The position numbers and the translations under genes were made by a program. This document shows, piece by piece, positions 54,600 to 64,000 of a stretch of 64,000 nucleotides of DNA. Position 1 is the stretch's first letter, and every line of letters starts with the position of its first letter. A model generated the notes under the pieces. The model did not search any database. It saw only the letters and a list, made by a program, of their open reading frames with translations, and was not told where the DNA came from. Source of the DNA: Rotaria socialis. Lineage: Eukaryota > Rotifera > Eurotatoria > Philodinida > Philodinidae. The DNA is taken from the NCBI GenBank assembly GCA_905331475.1, contig CAJNYU010000139.1, positions 1-64,000 of the forward strand, read 5' to 3'.

Positions 54600-57500
54600 T
54601 TATTTCATCTCAACATCATTACTAGCTCCTTTATGAACATTAAGTGAAAATTTATATTCGTGATCGCATCCCATATAAGCATCCGACATAAAATATAGAA
54701 TATAATTATGTGTGCCAGCTGAAGGTGCATTAAAATCGAGAACAACTTGAGCTTTTTGTTGTAATGTTAAACGTTTGATTGATATTAAAGCATTTGTTTT
54801 TAGTTCTCCAATGACTAACCACCAACCTTCTTCACGTTTCTGTGGAAACAATGGCGCTATAACGGGTCCTGATACTTCATCGGCACGCTCTAATGCTACA
54901 TTTACATTAACGATACTGCCTGTTGATACATCATCTTTATCAGGAATATCATAGGACACTTCAATATTTGGATAACGATTACAAAATCGAGCAACATCAG
55001 CTAATTTCGATGTACTTAGTTGAAGTAATTCAACGCGATCTTCGTCTTGCATTTCCATTAAATCAAATACGGTTTCAATTTTCTAAATAAAATAAAATCA
55101 ATTTAAAAAGATCGAACTCCTATGAATTATTGTTTCTCATCGTAGTAATATTTCGAACATATCCCTTATCTTTTCAAGCCCTTACGATGGAAAAAAATGA
55201 TCACAAAACTAAAATACTCTTTGTAGTCTGCCGTGATCGGATTGAACATTTTCTCAAGCTGTAGACAGCGAAAAATAATTTCTGTGCACATACCTTTTCT
55301 GTACATCGTTGAATTATTTCTGATGTAAAATGTGGCAATTGACGTAAATATGGATCTTTATTCCACATTCCCTGAGTAACCATCTGTGCCAATTCCATAG
55401 CAGCCAATGCTGGTAATAACCAGCCATTCGAACTTAAGACATCAACACATGCTTGAATAAGTCGAATAGCCTAAATAAAGTTAAAAAATTCAATGAAGCA
55501 ACAATTTTTGAAAACAAAAAAAATTTACTTTAATTAAAATTTCATCAGTATCCTTTTGAAGTTCCGCTGACAATTGAATACGTGATAAATGTGCTTGAAG
55601 TAAAAGATTTGCTTTAACATGTGGATCATTAAATTTAACATTATTTAATTTATTTGGTAAACGTGTAGCAAGCTAAAAGGAATAGAAATCAACATAAAAT
55701 TTTCTCCGTGTTCAAAACAAAGTATCGAACCTGTTTCAAAATATTTTCTTCGTGATGTCGAATTGGAATATGTTCAAATTCAGCAGCATTAGCAACAATA
55801 TCAAGTAATGCTTTAATTTTGGTTTTCGCCGTTAATGATTTACTGAATAATTCTGTAAGATAAAAAACAACAAATAAGAATAAAAATATCGATTGAACAT
55901 AAAACTTACCAATAGTTCGATAATTAATATAATAATAAGCAGCAATCATGCCAAGATTAAGTGGTGATGTATCCATTTCATTCTCAATTGTAATACACTA
56001 AAATTAAAGAAATTGTTTTTGTGTCGTTTAGGTTTTTATTCAAAATAAATTTCTCTTACTTTTGATTGCTCAAGATCAGTTAATGTATTTTCAACTAATT
56101 CTGATAGATGATCTGATAGATGCCGATGTGAAACACCTTGTAAATTATAATAGTTCGGATTTTGTGTCATACGTCTATAGAGTAATGTCCATGTTAAATA
56201 ATCAACAGCATCTTGTTTATTTTCAATTGTCTTGGTTACAATTTCAGCATTGAAATGATCATGTAAACAATGATCAAGATGGGATTCAATAGGTAATGGT
56301 TCATAAAGAAATTTTTTGAAAAAATCTTTTTTCGATGATAAACACATTAACACAACTTTAGCATCGACTTCTTTCAATGGACGATTAGCGCGGCCGATCA
56401 TTTGTAAAACATCATTGATAGGATAGTCATCATAGGTATGATCTTGGCCATTATAATATTGTGTGTCCATAATAATAACCAAATAGGAAAATAGATTCAA
56501 TGTCCATAACATACTACGTGATACAATGCAAACTTGTAAAGCACCAGCTGTATACAATTCTTCAACAATAGTACGATCTTTATGACTTAAACCTTCATGT
56601 AGATAGGCAACACCCCGTAGAACAGTTTCCTTTAATGTTTGATCTTCGAGTTCGTTTGTAAATGGTTCGATTTCAGCTGCTGATATATGTAAAAATCGAT
56701 CTTGTTTTTGTTCGGCAGCAGCGAATGTTAAAATGTCGATGGCTGTTATACGAGATAATTTTCGTGATGGAACAAAAACAATCACTGATTGATTCGGTGA
56801 ATGACGATTTATTGCTTGATAAACAGGTTTAGCCATGGCGATTAAACGCGATGCATTATGTGTCATATTAAAACCCTAGATTATTTAAAGAAAAAAGTCT
56901 TTTGATAAATCTGAAAGCAATACGAAACTTACTTGAATATGTAATTCAAGTTGAACTGGTCGAACACTGGGTCGAAAATTAAATGTTGCATTTGGACTAC
57001 AGCCAAGCCATTGAGCAATATCCTTTGCGTTAAGTATCGATGTAGCCATAGATACAATACGAACGTTACGACCAATTTGAGAACTCATATAACGCATACG
57101 AGAACAAATGACTTCAAGAACAGGCTAAAACGAAAAAACACAATAGTAAAAGATCTCTGTATCAAACTATTCATCGAACGTCTTTTATAAGAGTACTCAA
57201 TAGTATTGTCCTTTTCTTTAACTTACCCCTTCATCGGAACCAATCACATGTAAATCATCAACAATAAATAAATTAACATTTTGAACATTTTTTCGTTGTT
57301 TCCATCGACGTGATAAAATATCCCATTTTTCTGGCGTAGAAATGATAATGTGACCCTAGAGAGAGAGAGAAAACGCAACTATTCAAAAATTTTATTCATT
57401 TTCGAAAATTTACTTTAGCAATTAATTTAAGATCTGTAGCAGTTTCACCAGTAAGCATAACAACTTTTCTGTCAACAGTTGCAAAACGTCGATCCCAATC

Positions 57501-60500
57501 TTGTCGAACAATTTCAGCTAATTCTTCTTTTGGTGTAACATAAACACATTTCGGTTCTGGTACTTCCTTTAATTTTTCATTGGAAAATAATCTTAATATG
57601 GCAAATTCAGCACAAATTGTTTTTCCACAACCTGTTGATGCACCCAAAAATACATTATCATCCGTATTGTATAATGTATTAAAAACTGAAACGAAACACA
57701 TATGCGAAAAACGAAATAGGAAAGAAATTTTTATTTTTTACCTTGAGTTTGAATTCCATTAAAATATTTAAAATTATATAAATCTTCATATTTTGCATTT
57801 CTCAATGCATTGACAGGTAACGGTTGTAGATCGAGAAGTTCAGTCGGTGCTGGGTGTTTTTCTGGTAAAATTAAATGACGAAATGAAACAGCAACTTGAG
57901 TTTCAGATGCAATCCATTTATCGGATATAACGCGAATAAAATATTGTGGTGGTAATGTTTCAAATACAGGAACAAAGAATTTCACGTAATGTTCGTCTTC
58001 ACAATATTTTCTAAAATTAATAAGCAACAATTATATAATTCGCTCGATAAAATCAAGAAAGTGTTTTTTATCCATTCAAATCTCAGATAGTTAAGAAGCT
58101 CGGACAGTCATTCTATCGTTTGAAAACTTACTTTTTAAGAAGAAAATATTCATGATGAAGTAAAATTTCCGAATCCACATCTTCAACTAAAATCCAGAAT
58201 GGCTGAAAAAAGAACACAAACGAATTCTTTTTTTTTTATTCAACAAATCTAAACTTACTTCAGCCATTCCATGGATTTTATCGTCCCATTGAAAATCAGG
58301 TGTTATTGTTAATTCAACTTTTAATGTCGATCGCGTTATAGGCAAGACATGTACAGATAATTCTAATTTTGGTACATGATGAATATATTTATAAATTGTT
58401 TTGCCAACTTTCGGTGCACGAACCAATTCACCTGAGATAAAAAGAAAACAAAGAATTTCATAGTGAACAGAATAACAAAGTTTATTCTTACCAATTTCAT
58501 GTGCGTCTAAATCGTAAAATCTATCCCAAGTAATATTTTTCTTTTCAATTTTTCGAATGATTTCTTCTGGAATCTTTTTAAATTGTCTCAACGGACACAT
58601 ACTTTGCCACCTAAAGAAAGAAAAAATTAGAAAAATCAAATCAACTTTTTTTTCTTCGTCTCTTACATTCGTTTATCAATCATTTTCGATAAACCTAAAG
58701 TTTTCTCGACTAATTGTGCCCATCCACGTTGCAGAACCATTTCATAAATGGCTCTCATTAATCGACCTGCACTCTGCGTTACATAAACCATATCAGCCAT
58801 TAACGCAAAACCGTCAAGTTTCAATTGTGATATGTATGCTTGTAAAAGAACATTAATTTTCGCACTGGGCTCATCAATACTTTCTTTAACAGGTATTGGA
58901 ACACGTTCGAGTAATTTTTGTAATTCAATTTTTTCTTCTTCTCGAACGGTGATATGACGAAATTCTGATGACAAAGAAAATATACGGAATAAATCTATTT
59001 CACTTAATGTTGGTTTCAATAATTGATTATACATGGCAATAGTTTCATGTGTACAATAATAATGACTTGCTATGCGACCATGCTCAGTTCCTTGAAAATT
59101 GCCCGTCTTACGATCGTAACGTATTAAATGGCATTTATCTAATTGTATAGCTGCTGAATGAATTAAATCAAGACGTCGTTGAAAAAGATATTTGTCAACA
59201 AGTAACGATTCGTTTGATACACCATATAATTGAGGTTCTTTTATCATACGAACATATAAATACGTATAACTAAGCCATTCGGCGGCTTCACGAATATTTT
59301 GAACAGTACCAAGAACGATTTCAGCATTGAGATTATCGACTAATTTTGAAACCATTTGACTTTCAATTGGAAGCTAAAATAAACAATAGAATGTTATCAA
59401 AAATAATTTTCTTTTCCTCATCATCGATTTGACTTACTTGTTGATTCATTAATGACAAATAATATTGCAGTTCACTATGACTAGTAATTAAAATACCTTG
59501 ACCACGAGTATCATATTGTGGGCGACCAGCTCGACCAAGCATCTAGAAAAAGAATTTTTTCTAATTTTGAAAAATAAAAAAACATGAACTGTTCTCTTAC
59601 CTGCATAACATCGAGAGCACCTAATTCTGTCCAACGACCTTTTTCTGGATTATAAACTTGAGTGCCTTTGATTATAACCGTATGCGCCGGTAAATTGACA
59701 CCCCAAGCAAGTGTAGCTGTTGATACAAGTACTTGAATATGTCGTTCAGCAAAAAGATCTTCAACTAAAGTACGATCAGCTCGGTTCATACCAGCATGAT
59801 GTATAGCAAATGAATATGGAAATAAATCTTTTAATTCCAAATTTTTCGTTTGTTCAGCTTCAGTACGAAGAATTTCCTGTGAAGCTGAACCTTCCTTGAG
59901 AAATGCGCCAATTGTGTCTTTTTCTAAACAAGCGTCACGTACGGCTCGTGCTGTTTTACCAGTTTCTTTTCTTGAATGTACAAAAATCAATACCTATGAA
60001 AAATTTCAAAAATTAATGATCAAAAAGAAAAACAATGACACTTACTTGATTTTTTCCTGCATGTTCCAACACTTTGTCATAAACAAGTTCATTCATAATT
60101 TGAAAGCGTTTAATAGCTTTTTTCTCAGTTATACCAATATACTGTTGTTCAAGTGGTACAGGTCGATAACTATTATCAAAATGAAATAAGCCTTCACGTT
60201 TAACATTGAGGAATGTAGCTATATCTTCATAATTAGGTAATGTTGCACTCAAACCAACGAAACGAACAGCGTCTTGCGTTGTTTCAATTGTACGTATTGT
60301 TCGTGCAATAACAGCTTCGAGTACAGGACCACGATCATCGTGTAATAAATGTACTTCATCAAGAATAATTAAACGAACTAGTTGTGTATAGGAACGTTCG
60401 CCACCTTTACGTGTGATAATATCCCATTTTTCTGGTGTACAAACAATTAATTGTGTTTCATTGATTTGTTCTCGTGATAATTGATGATCACCAGTTAATT

Positions 60501-63005
60501 CAGCTACTTTTAATCCAAATGGATTTAAACGTTTAGTGAAATTGCCGACAACTTCTTGTACGAGTGATCTCATTGGTGCGATATAAATCATTTTGAATTC
60601 GTCAACATTAATCGTACCATCGGACATCACATGTTTACCGATTTCACGTAATATACAAAGTAAAGCGACATTAGTTTTACCAGCACCCTGAAAGAAAATA
60701 AATTCAAAATTTTTCATAAAAATTTCTTAACTTACAGTTGGTGCACAGAGTAAAATATTTTCATCAGATTCTAAGGAGGCTTTAACCATACGTGATTGAA
60801 TACGATTCAACACTTTATAACCTTCAAATGCTGGTTGAGCATATTTTGGTAAATTACCAATCGGATACAGAACCTACAATGTATTCATATCGGCATATAG
60901 AAAGACTCTCTTTGAAATTTACCTCTCCTGGATCAAGTGCTGATGGTTTAAGAGCAGGCACGTGTACTTCTTCATAACCTTTCTTTTGTAATCGATATGA
61001 ACCATCTGGTAATCGACAACTTTTATTCGCCATATAATGACTTCCTTGAGCAAATGCAAGATCTTCCAAATTGACAACGTGCTGTGCATTACTTGTCGAC
61101 TAAAAACAAAGTATGATTCTCATTCAAATATAGTTTATTTCAAAAAATTGAATTCACTTCAGTAGTTCCATTTTCTGTGTCCATTGCATCATTATCTCCA
61201 TCTTCAGCACGACGTTTTTTTGATGAAGCGCGATGTTGATGATCATCCTAGTTAGTAAAATTTCATCATCGTAGAAATTAGTAGCAACAAGAAAAACTTA
61301 CTAGTACATTATCACTTCGATCAGTTTCTGATAAAGCTTGTAGAATCCAAACTAGTTCTGGATCGTTTCTCATTTTTTCTTCAATTTTTTCTTTTTCAGA
61401 CGCGATTTGTGATGAAGCAAGTAAAGTACAATAAAGAACTATAAACGAAAATAAAATAAATTATGATCGAATTGTTTGATAAGAAAAAAGAACATACTCA
61501 TGTGACGATGTGTTCGTAAAGTTTTAATAAAATCAAATTGATCGTAGCCAAGTAAAGTTACAAGTTGATTTTCTAATTCTCTATCATCAGATGCCGTTTT
61601 GAGAATTTCAAGAAGCTCTTGTGCTTTTAATTTTGCATCTGTTGCTTCAGGATAAACTTTACTCAAGTTTCGTTGTAGCCAGAAAGCATCAATTGAATGT
61701 GGTTGCAAAGCCTTACTCGGACGAGTAAAATTATCATTTGCAGACTAAAGAAAATATGAGCATAGATGAAAAGCTAATCTTCGAAATAAAAAAAAATACA
61801 TTGAAAATGGCGACGGCTAATTAGAGAGCTTTGAATGCAATTGTAATAAATACAAACGATTTTTTTCCCTCTAGAATCAAATATATATGCTTCTCCGAAT
61901 GAGAAGAGTTTCGGGCGCGTACATCGCATTAATTTTAATAAATTTTGACTAGTCCGAAATGAATTTAAGTCTTTTTAAATTCCGTCTCATAATTTTGTTG
62001 TCTCACTATTCCTATTCGTGGATTGGCACTATCAAAACGCTGTTTAAAGCTTTTGTGTATGAAGAGCAAAAAATGATTTACCGCTTTATTGAGATTTTTT
62101 TCTTGAATTGTATAATCCATTTTTGCTTCTTCACCTTCTGACAAATCACCATCTTCATCTTCGTGTACTTCATTCTCATCGCCTTCATCTTCATCGCCAG
62201 AATCTTCAAATTCAACATTGACACCGTAGGTCTCATCGATTTCTTCATCTAAAAAAAAAATAGAGTCTTAGATTTATATCGAGAAAACATTTCGGATAAT
62301 TTACCTTCTTTTCCGTTTTTATCATCCGTTGTCCAATCAGTAATTTTTTTTCCGAGATTTACAACAAATGCAAAACGTTGATCAGGAATTTTCGTACTTA
62401 ATAATGTTTCAATTTCACTTTTACGATCCTTATCACGTAATTTATCATTTTTAAGTACAATCAAAACTTCATCAGCTGCACCGCATAAAATACTTCGCGC
62501 TTGATCACCAATGGCTTCTTGAATAAAACCAAGTAAAACTTCGTAAGTTTGTTTAGTTTCTTGAGTTTTTGGTCGATATAGTATAGTAGATGCATCATCA
62601 GCCGAGTCGCCAAGTAGAGTTTGACCTTTAAATCGTCCTATATCATATTTTGATGCATGATCTTCTTCTTTTTTTTGCTTTCTATTAGAAACAAGAAAAA
62701 AAATACTTATGAGAGAAAATATATATATATCGAGAAATACTACGAACTTATTACTACGTTCTGGCCGAGTACGTTGAGCTCGATCACCCATTTTAGTTCC
62801 TTTTAAATGACTCGTAAGAGAAAGTACTTCACCGGTCGCTTCGTTACGTCCACGTCGATCAATAATAGATCGATCTGCTTGTAAGACCAAATTGGAATTC
62901 TATTTAAAAAGAAGACGAAATTACTGTTTTTTTTAATTCAATTGAATTTATTCTACTTACAGCTTTGTATTCATATTGCGTACGGCGAGCAGTTTCATCG
63001 GCCAT
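54600..63005 (-). CDS. SNRNP200: U5 snRNP 200 kDa helicase Brr2
   Basis: DExH-box ATPase that unwinds U4/U6 to activate the spliceosome in the nucleus. ATG at 63003-63005 ([15 protein letters not shown]) and TAA at 54600-54602, with exons joined by about 50-nt introns. In order: N-terminal [20 protein letters not shown] and [10 protein letters not shown]; an acidic region (about 62100-62250); first RecA cassette with [17 protein letters not shown] (about 60650-60695), [12 protein letters not shown] and [16 protein letters not shown] and [18 protein letters not shown]-type motif near 59520; and first Sec63 unit (about 57900-59350). Second cassette with [20 protein letters not shown] and [12 protein letters not shown], then [10 protein letters not shown] and a second Sec63 unit ending with an immunoglobulin-like region. 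The second cassette's DDLH and altered Walker A (Ser-Thr-Gly-Cys-Gly-Lys-Thr) fit its known non-catalytic role. The gene appears complete. Confidence 0.93.
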
Positions 63006-63361
63006 CGTACACTGTATAAATCTGGAAAAAGAATCTAAGCAATGTAGTTAATTCACACTAAAAATTAAGTAAGAATTGTGACGAAATAATACACACTAAG
63101 TACACAAATGAAATTAACAAAGACAGTAAAACTTCATTGGAGAGGTCGAGATCGATTCATTTGCTGGTAAACAATAATATGACATAGACTAGTGACATCT
63201 ATTGAAACGATTGAGCTTTTAATCATAGATAGTTTTCCATTTAGAACTTTGCATAACTTGCACTGTTCTATGAATAGAAAGGCAAATCAGCGACAATTTT
63301 GGCGGAATGAATCGATTAAGTTGTGTATCTAATTATCCTTGAATAATTTTTGATGTAATGA
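63006..63361. other. Divergent intergenic region upstream of Brr2
   Basis: About 0.35 kb between Brr2 and the rightward gene; possibly a shared promoter. AT-rich, no clear elements. Confidence 0.5.
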
Positions 63362-63369
63362 TTGCCGTT

Positions 63370-64000
63370 TTTTAAATATTCTGAATTTATGGTAATACTT
63401 AGGTTATTGGCCACCAATTTGCATGATAAAGAAAGAAAAGTAGTGGGAAGTAAATTTCAATCTTTAATCCGAAGTTTGATACGTATTTTCATCCATGCGA
63501 AATATGCAGTACTGATTTGGTTACAATTTGCAATTTTATTGGCTTATATAAACCGACAATTAAACTTGAACATTGATACAGTTATTATGGTAGGTTTTGA
63601 ATTAAGGCGCGTGTGGTCAGTCAGAAGATTTAAATCCACACCCACTCTGTAGTATCTTCAGTTGCAGTTTCTCCCCCTTGTAAAATATTTTCTATGGTTG
63701 TGCAACTGAATGGATTATCTGAATTGACAATAACCCATTTTTTTCACCATATCTTTTTTGTTAGATGCAGCGACCAGTACATTTAATTTTTAATATGCTA
63801 TTATTCTGTGTGCAACATGTGTTTGTATCTCCAAATGTCACATCAGTTTTTCAATTCACTGAAGAAGCACGAGCTGCTCTTTGTCCGTTTGTTGGTACTA
63901 CAGGAATGAGATGCTTTGATGGCAGTTCTACACGTACTTCTGGTCGAAACTTTGAGTCGGACTTTATGAAATTACCACGTGGTGTCGGTATTAGTGTTGA
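63370..64000 (+). CDS. Unidentified gene, 3' end beyond window
   Basis: From 63765, just after TTTTTTGTTAG, an open frame runs to the window end: MQRPVHLIFNMLLFCVQHVFVS, which is signal-peptide-like, then FTEEARAALCPFVGTTGMRCFDGSS. The Met may be the true start, or this may be a second exon. In the latter case a first exon would be within 63370-63590 (…LLAYINRQLNLNIDTVIM, followed by GTAGGT). The putative intron then contains the telomere-like pair at 63610-63650. Not recognised. Confidence 0.4.
63610..63650. repeat. Weak telomere-like head-to-head pair
   Basis: GCGTGTGGTCAG on the left and ATCCACACCCACTCTG on the right, about 16 bp apart, again G-rich then C-rich with a GGGTGTGGAT core on the complement. 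Shorter and more decayed than those at 2.7, 3.3 and 19.4 kb. Confidence 0.45.

Overview
The window looks like AT-rich nuclear DNA of a bdelloid rotifer. Coding regions are split by very short GT-AG introns, mostly about 45-70 nt. The gene content includes an animal muscle-type myosin heavy chain and the spliceosomal helicase Brr2, alongside several intronless genes of microbial or fungal type. Short tracts of TGTGGG, which I recall as the bdelloid telomeric hexamer, support this. The genus cannot be decided from the sequence alone.

Layout. 1-12 kb is repeat-rich. It holds a broken FLYWCH/MULE transposase, a tRNA-like gene flanked by inverted arms, a BED zinc-finger (hAT) transposase remnant, and many short inverted-repeat elements. 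5.6-18.8 kb holds a secreted-protein gene: two 5' exons at 5.6-6.7 kb and three tandem, phase-compatible copies of its last exon at 12.3, 14.4 and 18.5 kb. 19.4-22.1 kb is an LDL-receptor-class-A multidomain gene on the minus strand, broken by a stop and a frameshift, whose 3' end abuts a (CCCACA)n tract. 22.8-31.8 kb is a complete myosin heavy chain gene (minus). 34-38 kb has two paralogous single-pass membrane proteins flanking an intronless GNAT acetyltransferase. 39.8 kb carries a tiny two-exon gene for a hydrophilic 68-residue protein, whose relatives at 52.1 kb (intact) and 53.8 kb (broken) lie in a tandem duplication. 40.9-42.3 kb encodes a secreted histidine phosphatase of inositol-phosphatase/phytase type, and 47.7-49.3 kb a PHO84/Pht1-like phosphate symporter, both minus and intronless. 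A broken 7TM receptor lies at 44.0-44.9 kb. 54.6-63.0 kb is a complete Brr2 (U5 200 kDa helicase) gene (minus), and an unidentified gene starts at the right edge.

The most interesting structure is outside the genes. At least eleven short elements have imperfect terminal inverted repeats, 8-bp direct repeats at their edges (several perfect), and an interior made of one short motif repeated many times, different in almost every element. Five share an AAGGGGGAAA-like end but carry unrelated interior motifs. The 8-bp target duplications and the BED-finger fragment point to the hAT superfamily. A 2.18-kb member with a perfect GAAGGAAT duplication lies at 45.3-47.4 kb. Separately, telomere-like G-rich and C-rich tracts face each other head-to-head at four loci, which could be healed or fused chromosome ends or another foldback family.

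Functional links are limited. The secreted phosphatase and the phosphate symporter could form a phosphate-scavenging pair. Myosin and Brr2 are housekeeping anchors, and the rest is accessory, duplicated or decaying sequence. All calls come from reading translations and motifs; no database search was possible.
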